64,000 nt of DNA from positions 59,190 through 123,189 of the forward strand of contig NZ_AUAU01000011.1 in assembly GCF_000428885.1 (NCBI RefSeq), read 5' to 3'. The notes beneath the pieces are model-generated. The model saw only the letters and a program-made list of their open reading frames with translations, ran no database searches and was not told the DNA's origin. The translations under genes and the position numbers were made by a program. Positions within the stretch are counted from its first letter, which is position 1. Each line of letters starts with the position of its first letter. Source of the stretch: Geothrix fermentans DSM 14018 (GTDB lineage: Bacteria; Acidobacteriota; Holophagae; Holophagales; Holophagaceae). This document shows, one piece after another, positions 45,476 to 54,459 of this stretch.

Positions 45476-45547
45476 GGATACCTCAGGGTCGGACTAGTCT
45501 CGCATGGCGAGGTGTCCCCGTTCCCCGGATTCTGGTATCTCTGGCGG

Positions 45548-46755
45548 ATGTCCCCCCGCCCTTTCCGCTGGTTCCGCTCCTGCCTCGCCTTGGCCCTGGG
45601 TGTGGCCTTCCTGGCCGCCGCCCACCCCCCGCCCCGGCGCCCCTGTCCCCGGCCGCCCAGGCCCTCGTGGACCGCGCCTTCGCGGACCTGGATCCCGCTC
45701 GCCCCATGGTGGACGTCCACGTCCATGCCATCGGCCTGGGCCAGGACGGCGATGGCACCTTCGTGAATCCGGAAAAGCTGAGCCCCCGGCACCCGGTGAA
45801 GCGCCTGGAGACCAACCTCTACCTGAAGGCCACCGGGGTGAAGGGGCTGGCGCACTTCGATCGGGACTACCTGGACATCCTGGCCGCCCGGGCCCGGGCC
45901 TTCCCCCATCCCGTGAAGGTCCAGCTCCTGGCCATGGACCGGGCCTACCGCGCCGACGGCACGCCGGATCCGGCCCGCACCGAGTTCCACGTGCCCAACG
46001 CCTACGTGCTGGAGGCCGCCGCGAAATACCCGGATGTCTTCGTGCCCGCGGCCTCCATCCACCCGGCGCGCGCGGACGCCATCCGGGAACTGGAGGCCTG
46101 CGCGGCAAAGGGCGTCCGGCTGCTCAAGTGGCTGCCCAACGCCCAGGCCATCGATCCCGCCGATCCCCGCTACGACGCCTTCTACCGACGCATGCGGGAG
46201 CTGGGCGTGGTCCTGCTCACCCATGCCGGGGAGGAGAAGGCCGTGGCCGTGAAGGGCGCCCAGGCCCTCGGCAATCCGCTGCGCCTGCGCCGGCCGCTGG
46301 ACCTGGGCGTCACGGTGATCGTGGCCCACTGCGCCAGCCTGGGCCGCAACGACGACCTGGACCACCCCGGGAGGACGGCCGCCAACTTCGACCTCTTCCT
46401 GCGGCTCATGGACGAGCCGAAGTACCAGGGCCGCCTCTACGGCGACCTCTCCGCCATCACCCAGGTCAACCGCCTGCCCCGTCCCCTCCAGACGCTGCTC
46501 GCCCGCGACCTGGACGCCCGCCTGCTCAACGGGAGCGACTACCCCCTGCCCGGCGTGGACCTCGTCGTGTGGACCCGGCGCCTCGTGCAGATGAAGCTCA
46601 TCACCCCCGCCGAGCGGAAGGCCCTGAACGAGGTCTGGAAGGCCAACCCGCTGCTCTTCGACTTCGTGCTCAAGCGCACCCTGCGGGATCCCCGCACCGG
46701 CCGGCGGTTTGCGGCAAGCGTCTTCCAGCGGGATCTGGCCGCCCTCAGCGGATGA
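45548..46755 (+). pseudogene. exported amidohydrolase (TIM-barrel), frameshifted after the signal peptide
   Basis: A signal peptide starts at ATG 45548 (FRWFRSCLALALGVAFLAAA), then the frame is lost at a run of six C residues (45625-45630). One more C would give APAPLSPAAQALVDRAFADL and continue into the intact enzyme body. The body has the metal site VDVHVHAIG, a HIS-containing LLTHAGEEKA and VIVAHCASLG, and LNGSDYPLPG, all features of the amidohydrolase-2 family. Without the fix, translation could start at GTG 45667 and give a cytoplasmic enzyme. Sequencing error in a homopolymer, phase variation or a real lesion are all possible. Confidence 0.75.
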
Positions 46756-47131
46756 CCGCGCCCCGCTCCGCCAGCAGCTCGCGGAGGACGGAGCGGTGGC
46801 AGTGGGCCTCGTCCTCGCAGTAACAGCCCACCGCCAGGTCCGTCCGGTGGGACAGGGCCGCCAGCAGGTCCAGGAGCCGCGCCTTCTCAGGGTGCCCCAT
46901 CTCCGACCGGTACTTCTTCTTGAAGGCCGCCCAGTCCTTGTCGCTGGCGGCGGCCTGGGCCTGCTTCACCAGCTCGTCGCTGGGCGCGGCCTCGGGCATC
47001 CACACGTCGTAGAAATCGCGGGCGGCGAACTCGGCCTTGGGTACGCCCCGGGGTGGCCGGCGCACCGTGCCGATGCGGAGTCCTTCATTCGGCAGCCTCG
47101 GCGTTCCCAGTCGCACCACACGGATGGCCAT
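46745..47131 (-). CDS. DUF488 family protein
   Basis: A 128-residue cytoplasmic protein. The ATG at 47131 follows a strong GGGAGGAC site. Recognisable DUF488 elements are the N-terminal RVVRLGTPRLPNEGLRIGTV and the C-terminal LAVGCYCEDEAHCHRSVLRE, with clustered Cys and His that may bind metal. Function of the family is not established. It overlaps the end of the amidohydrolase by 11 bp, tail to tail, and starts 36 bp downstream of moeA on the same strand. Confidence 0.85.
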   Translation of the reverse strand: MAIRVVRLGTPRLPNEGLRIGTVRRPPRGVPKAEFAARDFYDVWMPEAAPSDELVKQAQAAASDKDWAAFKKKYRSEMGHPEKARLLDLLAALSHRTDLAVGCYCEDEAHCHRSVLRELLAERGAVIR

Positions 47132-47166
47132 GGCGTCCTCCCCGCGCAGTTGTAGCACCAACGGCC

Positions 47167-48393
47167 TCAGTGGTCTTCCGCCAGCTCCGTGAGGTGGAGC
47201 GTGATGGCGCCACCCGGTTCCACCCGGTCGGTGCCCGCCGGGATCACGGCCAGGGCATTGGCGTGGAGCATGGAGGACAGGATGGCGGAGCCCTGGGGCC
47301 CCGTGAGCCGGGCCCGCAGCCGCCCGCCCTCCGTGCGCGCCACCACCCGCAGGAAGGTGGTGCGGCGGTCGCCGGCCTTGCCGGTCCAGCCGTCCTCCAG
47401 TACCGCTTCCGCCACGGGGCGGTGCAGCGCGGAGAAGCCCATGAGGCGCCGCAGGGCGGGCCGGACGTACTCCTCCACCATGAGCATGGCGGCCACGGGG
47501 TTGCCCGGGATGCCGAAGACGGGTTTGGACCCCGCCATCCAGAACCCCAGCGGGCCGCCGGGCTTCTGCGCCACCTTCCAGAAGACACGCTCGGCCCCCA
47601 GCTCCTCCAGGATGGGCTTCACAAAGTCGTAGTCGCCCACGGAGATGCCGCCGGTGGTGAGGATCGCGTCCGCCTGCAGGGCCTCCCGGAGCGCGGCGCT
47701 CAGCGTGGCGCGGTCGTCCTTCACCCGCGGGAAGGGGATGGGGATGGCCCCGCAGGCGGCCACCTGGGCGCAGACCGCATGGATATTGGCATCGCGGATC
47801 CGGCCCGGGCCGGGCTTCTCCGAGACGTCCACCAGCTCATCTCCGGTGGTGAGCACGGCCACCCGGGCCCGCGGGTGGACGGGCACGGCGGGCATCCCCA
47901 CGGCGGCCAGCACGCCCAGGTCGCCGGGGCGCAGGGCGTGTCCCGCCGGAACCAGGGCGAGCCCCGCCCGGATGTCCTCCCCCGCGTGGCGCACGTGGAT
48001 ACCTTTCCGCAGGGGGCCGCGGACCTCCACCCAGTCCGCGCCGCGGACGGTGTGCTCCACGGGCACCACCGTGTCGGCCCCGTCGGGCAGCGGAGCGCCG
48101 GTCATGATGCGCCAGGCGGTGCCGGGCGCCACGGGCCGGTCCGGCACGGCCCCGGCCGCCAGATCCCCCAGGACCTGCAGCCGGACCGGATGCTCCGGTG
48201 AGGCCGCCGCCAGGTCCCCGGCCCGCACCGCGTAGCCGTCCATGGCCGAATTGGTGAAGGGGGGCACCTGCTCGGCGGAGACGAGGGCCCTGGCGGCGGC
48301 CAGGCCCAGGGCCGCGCCCAGGGGCGCCGTCACGGGCGGCAGGGGCGCCAGGCGGTCCAGGATCAGGGCCAGGGCTTCGGCGGGCGTGGGCAT
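47167..48393 (-). CDS. moeA: molybdopterin molybdenumtransferase
   Basis: A 408-residue enzyme that inserts molybdenum or tungsten into adenylated molybdopterin. It shows the MoeA sequence NSAMDGYAVRAGDL near the N-terminus, MTGAPLPDGADTVVPVE, the MoCF-binding TTGDELVDVSEKPGPGRI and TTGGISVGDYDFVK, and GIPGNPVAAMLMVEEY. The ATG at 48393 overlaps the stop of the upstream membrane protein (TGATG). Its neighbourhood, with ModE-type regulator, tungstate transporter and tungsten oxidoreductase 0.5-6 kb away, implies supply of metal cofactor to that enzyme. Confidence 0.92.
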   Translation of the reverse strand: MPTPAEALALILDRLAPLPPVTAPLGAALGLAAARALVSAEQVPPFTNSAMDGYAVRAGDLAAASPEHPVRLQVLGDLAAGAVPDRPVAPGTAWRIMTGAPLPDGADTVVPVEHTVRGADWVEVRGPLRKGIHVRHAGEDIRAGLALVPAGHALRPGDLGVLAAVGMPAVPVHPRARVAVLTTGDELVDVSEKPGPGRIRDANIHAVCAQVAACGAIPIPFPRVKDDRATLSAALREALQADAILTTGGISVGDYDFVKPILEELGAERVFWKVAQKPGGPLGFWMAGSKPVFGIPGNPVAAMLMVEEYVRPALRRLMGFSALHRPVAEAVLEDGWTGKAGDRRTTFLRVVARTEGGRLRARLTGPQGSAILSSMLHANALAVIPAGTDRVEPGGAITLHLTELAEDH

Positions 48394-48815
48394 CAGTCGG
48401 GGTACCTCAGGACCTTCCACTGGACGAAGGAGAAGTGCCGCCAGCTCCCCGTCATGTGCGACCCCACCGAGGCCACGAGGGTGGCGGCCAGATACCAGGG
48501 CAGGCGGTGGGCGGGCTGCAGGAGGCCCGCGCCCAGCAGGGCCAGCTTCAGCAGCACGGCCACGCCGCTGCCCTGGACGAGGATGCCCATGTCCCGCGCC
48601 AGGTCGATGGCGAAGAGCAGGAGGCCGCTGGCCACCGTGAGCAGGATGGGGAGGCGCAGGGCCTCGTGGCCGGCACCGAAGGGGAGCGCTCCCACCACCA
48701 GGGCCATGGCGGCGATGTGCACGCTGCGGAGGACCAGCTGGACCGGCCGCGCCCAGGGGAAATGCCGGGGCCGCTCCGGAAAGAGCAGCGCCCTGGGCGT
48801 GGTCGGCGTATCCAT
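48393..48815 (-). CDS. small four-helix membrane protein
   Basis: A 140-residue protein with a ~25-residue polar head and about four hydrophobic helices (near residues 28-48, 52-70, 80-100 and 105-122), ending with a charged WRHFSFVQWKVLRYPD. I do not recognise a family. The stop-start overlap with moeA (TGATG) indicates translational coupling, so a link to cofactor or metal metabolism is possible, but nothing in the sequence shows what it does. Confidence 0.7.
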   Translation of the reverse strand: MDTPTTPRALLFPERPRHFPWARPVQLVLRSVHIAAMALVVGALPFGAGHEALRLPILLTVASGLLLFAIDLARDMGILVQGSGVAVLLKLALLGAGLLQPAHRLPWYLAATLVASVGSHMTGSWRHFSFVQWKVLRYPD

Positions 48816-48877
48816 GCTTCCCTTCTAGCAGATTCCCCCTTCCCGCCCGTGCTGAAATGGGTCCGCCCGAGGTCCCC

Positions 48878-49237
48878 ATGGCCAAGCCCGCCTCCCCCGC
48901 CGCCTCCATCCGCATCCGCATCGCCTACGGCACGGACATCGCCATCGGCCAGGGCAAGGCCGACCTCCTGGAGGCCATCGGGCAGACAGGTTCCATCTCC
49001 GCCGCCGCCCGGCAGCTGGAAATGAGCTACCGCAAGGCCTGGCTGCTGGTGGACGAGATGAACCAGTGCTTCCGCCTCCCCGTGGTGGTGGCGGCCAAGG
49101 GCGGCCACCAGGGCGGGGGCGCCACCCTGACCCCCACCGGCCGGGAGGCCCTGACCCGCTTCCGGGAGATCCAGGCCAAGGCCGCCGCCGCCATCGCCGC
49201 CGACGTCCGTGCTTTCCGGAAACGGCTGCTGGACTGA
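48878..49237 (+). CDS. ModE-type winged-helix regulator, DNA-binding domain only
   Basis: A 119-residue protein with the helix-turn-helix of the LysR/ModE kind (LLEAIGQTGSISAAARQLEM, then SYRKAWLLVDEMN) and the usual GGHQGGGATLTPTGREAL wing. Full-length ModE has two molybdate-binding domains after this; here they are missing, so metal sensing must work differently or through a partner. The ATG at 48878 has a GAGG upstream. It is divergent from moeA and 79 bp upstream of tupA, which it probably regulates. Confidence 0.85.
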   Translation: MAKPASPAASIRIRIAYGTDIAIGQGKADLLEAIGQTGSISAAARQLEMSYRKAWLLVDEMNQCFRLPVVVAAKGGHQGGGATLTPTGREALTRFREIQAKAAAAIAADVRAFRKRLLD

Positions 49238-49316
49238 AATCACAACCTGGACATGCGGCCGGGCTGGCCTCCCCCCACCGTTGTATCCTGTGAAACCCAT
49301 CGCACCGGAGGCGACC

Positions 49317-50153
49317 ATGCGGACCCCGAGACTCCCTGGCTGGACCTGGCTGCTCTCGGCGTCCCTCGCCTGCGCGGGCCTCCAGGCGGGCCCGCCCGTG
49401 GCGAAGACCGTCATCCTCGCCACCACCACCAGCACCCAGGACTCGGGCCTGCTGGACGAACTCATCCCCCGCTTCGAGAAGCAGACGGGTTATGTGGTGA
49501 AGACCATCGCCGTGGGCTCGGGCCAGGCGCTGGCCATGGGCAGGAAGGGCGAGGCGGACGTGCTGCTCGTGCATTCGCCCGACGCCGAGAAGGCCCTCAT
49601 GGCCGAGGGCTCCGGCGTGAACCGCCGCATCGTCATGCACAACGATTTCGTGCTCCTGGGCCCCGCCGCGGACCCCGCAAAGGTCCGCGGCAAAGCCGCC
49701 CCGGCCGCTCTCCAGGCTCTCGCGGCCGGGCATGCCGTCTTCATCTCCCGGGGCGACAACTCCGGCACCCATGCCCAGGAGAAGAAGCTCTGGGCCGCGG
49801 CGGGCCTCAAACCCGAAGGCCAGGCCTGGTACCAGCAGACGGGCCTCGGCATGGGCCAGACCCTGGCCGTGGCCGCCGAGAAGCGGGCTTACACATTGTC
49901 AGATCGGGGCACCTACCTGGCCCTGCGCAAAAAACTCGGCCTGGAGATCCTCAGCGAAGGCGATGCGGCCCTCCTGAATGTCTACCACGTCATCGAGGTC
50001 AACCCGGCGCGGCATCCCAAGGTGAACACCCCCGGAGCCCGCGCCTTTGCTGACTTCATGGTGTCGAAAGATGTGCAGACCACCATCAAAGATTTCGGAA
50101 TTTCACTCTATGGCTCGCCGTTATTCTTTCCTGATGCCGGTCGGCCGGAATAG
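49317..50153 (+). CDS. tupA: tungstate/molybdate ABC transporter substrate-binding protein
   Basis: A 278-residue periplasmic protein with a signal peptide (WTWLLSASLACAGLQA). TupA features are present: ILATTTSTQDSGLLDELIP near the mature N-terminus, the oxyanion-binding TTTST, RKGEADVLLVHS and SRGDNSGTHAQEKKLW. TupA binds tungstate with very high affinity; molybdate cannot be excluded. GGAGG lies just before the ATG. Its permease and ATPase (51973-53786) follow after an intervening dehydrogenase gene. Confidence 0.88.
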   Translation: MRTPRLPGWTWLLSASLACAGLQAGPPVAKTVILATTTSTQDSGLLDELIPRFEKQTGYVVKTIAVGSGQALAMGRKGEADVLLVHSPDAEKALMAEGSGVNRRIVMHNDFVLLGPAADPAKVRGKAAPAALQALAAGHAVFISRGDNSGTHAQEKKLWAAAGLKPEGQAWYQQTGLGMGQTLAVAAEKRAYTLSDRGTYLALRKKLGLEILSEGDAALLNVYHVIEVNPARHPKVNTPGARAFADFMVSKDVQTTIKDFGISLYGSPLFFPDAGRPE

Positions 50154-50176
50154 GCGGGCCGGACGGAGGGAACCCC

Positions 50177-51808
<1,632 letters not shown>

Positions 51809-51819
51809 CCAAGACTAAT

Positions 51820-51949
51820 CCACCACGGAGACACGGAGTGCACAGAGGACTACACGGAGGAGACCGTGGAGGAAGATACGTTAGGACACGGCATTGCTCC
51901 GTGTTCTCCTCTCCGTGTCATCTCAGTGGCCTCCGTGCCTCCGTGGTGA
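51820..51949. repeat. palindromic intergenic element A (ccaccacggagacacgg type)
   Basis: The gap between the P5C dehydrogenase and tupB is filled by an inverted repeat. The left end reads ccaccacggagacacggag (51820-51838), the right end ctccgtgcctccgtggtg (51931-51948), and further copies of acacggag and ctccgtgt lie inside. Related elements occur at 54331 and 56701. Confidence 0.85.
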
Positions 51950-51972
51950 GTTCTTTTTTGAATGGCTGCTAA

Positions 51973-52671
51973 ATGGACCTGATCTGGGAGGGCCTGCGGA
52001 AGGCGCTGGAGCTGCTGCTCACGCTGGATCCCGAGGTCCTCCGGATCACCCTGCTCTCCCTCGAAGTCTCCGGGGCCGCCACCCTCATCAGCCTGGTGAT
52101 CGGCCTGGGCGTGGCCATCCCCGTGGCCCTCAATGAGTTCCCCGGCAAGCGGCTGGTCATCGCCCTGCTCAACACGGGCATGGGTCTGCCGCCGGTGGTG
52201 GTGGGCCTCTTCGTCACCGTCCTGCTCTGGCGCAACGGACCCCTCGGCTTCCTGGAGATCCTCTACACGCCCACGGCCATGATCCTGGCCCAGGCCGTCA
52301 TCGCGTCGCCCATCATCGCGGGCATCAGCCTCTCGGCCCTCCAGCACCTGCCGCCGGGCCTGCGGCTGCAGATCCTGGCCCTGGGCGCCTCGCGGCCCCA
52401 GATGGTGTGGCTGCTGCTGAAGGAGGCCCGCCTGCCCCTGCTGGCCGCCGTGATGGCGGGCTTCGGCGGCGTCATCTCCGAGGTGGGCGCCTCCATCATG
52501 GTGGGCGGCAACATCAAGGGGCAGACTCGGGTGCTCACCACGGCCACGGTCATGGAGACCAGCAAGGGCAACTTCGAGGTGGCCTTCGCCCTCAGCCTCC
52601 TCCTGCTGGTCCTCGCCTTCACCGTGAACGCCGTGCTCACGCACCTGCAGCAGCGGAACCGCCCCCGATGA
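51973..52671 (+). CDS. tupB: tungstate ABC transporter permease
   Basis: A 232-residue inner-membrane protein with about five helices. The cytoplasmic loop ALGASRPQMVWLLLKEARLP is the EAA loop that contacts the ATPase, and GGVISEVGASIMVGGNI fits the TupB/ModB group. It is separated from tupA by the P5C dehydrogenase and an inverted-repeat element, but overlaps tupC by four bases. Confidence 0.88.
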   Translation: MDLIWEGLRKALELLLTLDPEVLRITLLSLEVSGAATLISLVIGLGVAIPVALNEFPGKRLVIALLNTGMGLPPVVVGLFVTVLLWRNGPLGFLEILYTPTAMILAQAVIASPIIAGISLSALQHLPPGLRLQILALGASRPQMVWLLLKEARLPLLAAVMAGFGGVISEVGASIMVGGNIKGQTRVLTTATVMETSKGNFEVAFALSLLLLVLAFTVNAVLTHLQQRNRPR

Positions 52672-53786
52672 GCCGCCCGATCCTGCTGGAGGCCCGGAAC
52701 CTGCGCGCCCATCGCGGCGGCGCCCAGGTCCTCGACATTCCCGCCCTGGACCTCCGGACCGGGGAGGTGCTGGCCTTGATGGGGCCCAACGGCGCCGGGA
52801 AGAGCACGCTCATGCTGGCCCTCGCGGGCCTCCTGCCCCTCTCCGGCGGGAGCCTCCGCTTCAAGGGCGCGACCTTGGACGGGCGGAGCGAGCGCGAGGC
52901 CTACCGCCGCCGCATGACCATGGTCTTCCAGGACCCCCTCCTCTTCGACGCCACCGTGGCCCAGAACATCGCCACCGGCCCGAAGCTCAGGGGCGTTTCT
53001 GCGGCCCTGCGGAAACCGGCGGTGCAGGCCTGGGCCGAGCGCCTGGGCATCGGGCACCTGCTGGGGCGCCCGGCCCGGCAGCTGTCCGGGGGCGAGGCCC
53101 AGCGCACGGCCCTGGCCAGGGCCTTCGTCCTGGGGCCCGAGATCCTCTTCCTGGACGAGCCCTTCGGCGCCCTGGACGCCCCGGCCCGGGAGGGGCTCCT
53201 CGACGACCTGGGCCGCATCCTCGCGGAGACCGGCAGCACAGCCGTCCTCTCCACCCACGACCAGGGCGAGGCCGCGCGGCTCGCCCACCGCCTGGCCGTG
53301 ATGAAAGAGGGACGCCTCCTCCAGACAGGCGGCCTGCGTGAGGTCATGAACCACCCCTGGGATCCCTTCGTGGCGGCGTTCGTGGGCATGGAGACCCTCC
53401 TCCGGGGCCCGGCGACGGCCAGCGGGGACGGCCTCCTGACGCTGAGGCCCGGCCGCGGGGGTGACGCCCCCGAGGTGGTGGCCCTGGGCGAGGCGGAACC
53501 CGGACAGACCGTCCTGGTGGGCATCCGCCCGGAGCACGTCACCCTGGCTTTACACTCCGACAAATCCAGCAGCGCCCGGAACACCTTCCCGGGAAGGGTC
53601 GTCCGGGTGCTTCCCCGGGGGCCCTTCTTCAAGGTCGAGCTGGATTGCGGCTTCTTCCTGGCGGCCTACGTGACCGCCCAATCCCTGGCAGAACTGGAGC
53701 TTGAACCCGGCGCCGCCATCGTGGCCTCCTTCAAGGCCACGGCGGCCCACCTCATCCGGCGGGAGGGCCTCGACGCCGAAGTGTGA
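52668..53786 (+). CDS. tupC: tungstate/molybdate ABC transporter ATPase
   Basis: A 372-residue ATPase. Walker A is GPNGAGKST (near residue 40), the signature LSGGEAQR, Walker B LFLDEPFGALD and the H-loop LSTHDQ. The C-terminal ~120 residues form a TOBE-like oxyanion regulatory domain (GIRPEHVTLALHS, NTFPGRVVRVLPRG). The ATG overlaps the tupB stop (ATGA), so permease and ATPase are coupled. Long C-terminal regulatory domains of this kind often bind the oxyanion and limit uptake. Confidence 0.9.
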   Translation: MSRPILLEARNLRAHRGGAQVLDIPALDLRTGEVLALMGPNGAGKSTLMLALAGLLPLSGGSLRFKGATLDGRSEREAYRRRMTMVFQDPLLFDATVAQNIATGPKLRGVSAALRKPAVQAWAERLGIGHLLGRPARQLSGGEAQRTALARAFVLGPEILFLDEPFGALDAPAREGLLDDLGRILAETGSTAVLSTHDQGEAARLAHRLAVMKEGRLLQTGGLREVMNHPWDPFVAAFVGMETLLRGPATASGDGLLTLRPGRGGDAPEVVALGEAEPGQTVLVGIRPEHVTLALHSDKSSSARNTFPGRVVRVLPRGPFFKVELDCGFFLAAYVTAQSLAELELEPGAAIVASFKATAAHLIRREGLDAEV

Positions 53787-53896
53787 CCGCGTTCCTTGCC
53801 GGGGGCCTGGGCCCGGACTAGCCTCGCATCTGGGGTGGTTTCGACCACTTCGGATTGGCGTGTCGTCAAAGGTCCGTTCCCGGAGGCCTCCGAGCC

Positions 53897-54319
53897 ATGA
53901 AACAGCTGGTGATCGATTTCCAGAAGTGCGATGCAGGGCGCAACTGCAACCACGAGTGCGAGCTGGAGTGCGCCATCAAGGTCTTCAAGGTGGACGATCC
54001 CGCCCAGGCGGCCCTCCAGATCAAGGCCTACGAGGACGGCGGCGGCAAGGCCGTGCTCTGCGACCAGTGCGGAGACTGCGTGGTGGTCTGCCCCTCCGAG
54101 GCCCTCAAGCGCAACAAGCTGGGCGTGGTGATGATCGACAAGCAGCTCTGCGTGGGCTGCTACATGTGCATCGGCTTCTGCGAGAAGGACGCCTTCATGC
54201 GGAACCCGGACTGGATCGTCCCCCACAAGTGCACGTCCTGCGGCGTCTGCGTGAAGGTCTGCCCCCACGGCGCCCTGTCCATCGTGGATGTCCCCGAGCC
54301 GGCCGTCCGGATCATCTGA
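53897..54319 (+). CDS. ferredoxin with four predicted 4Fe-4S clusters
   Basis: A 140-residue electron carrier. Three standard CxxCxxCxxxC sets are seen (CDQCGDCVVVCP, CVGCYMCIGFCEKDAF, CTSCGVCVKVCPHGAL), plus a divergent N-terminal C-x5-C-x3-C-x3-C set (CDAGRNCNHECELEC). This pattern is like the HycB/HydN/YdhY group. It lies 140 bp upstream of the tungsten oxidoreductase and is its likely electron acceptor. The Shine-Dalgarno GGAGG lies within a perfect 12-bp palindrome (cggaggcctccg, 53881-53892), so ribosome access might be controlled by structure. Confidence 0.9.
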   Translation: MKQLVIDFQKCDAGRNCNHECELECAIKVFKVDDPAQAALQIKAYEDGGGKAVLCDQCGDCVVVCPSEALKRNKLGVVMIDKQLCVGCYMCIGFCEKDAFMRNPDWIVPHKCTSCGVCVKVCPHGALSIVDVPEPAVRII

Positions 54320-54330
54320 GCGCCAAATAT

Positions 54331-54433
54331 CCACCACGGAGACACGGAGGGCACTGAGAAAGGCACACGGAGAAAGGCATTCAAAACAGGTTCTTCTCCG
54401 TGAAACCTCCGTGTTCTCCGTGCCTCCGTGGTG
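54331..54433. repeat. palindromic intergenic element B
   Basis: Left end ccaccacggagacacggagg (54331-54350) pairs with right end cctccgtgcctccgtggtg (about 54415-54433), with another acacggag/ctccgtg pair inside. It lies between the ferredoxin and the oxidoreductase and ends 26 bp before the latter's start codon. Confidence 0.88.
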
Positions 54434-54459
54434 AATCCCTTCCAAAAAGAGGAACCCTC

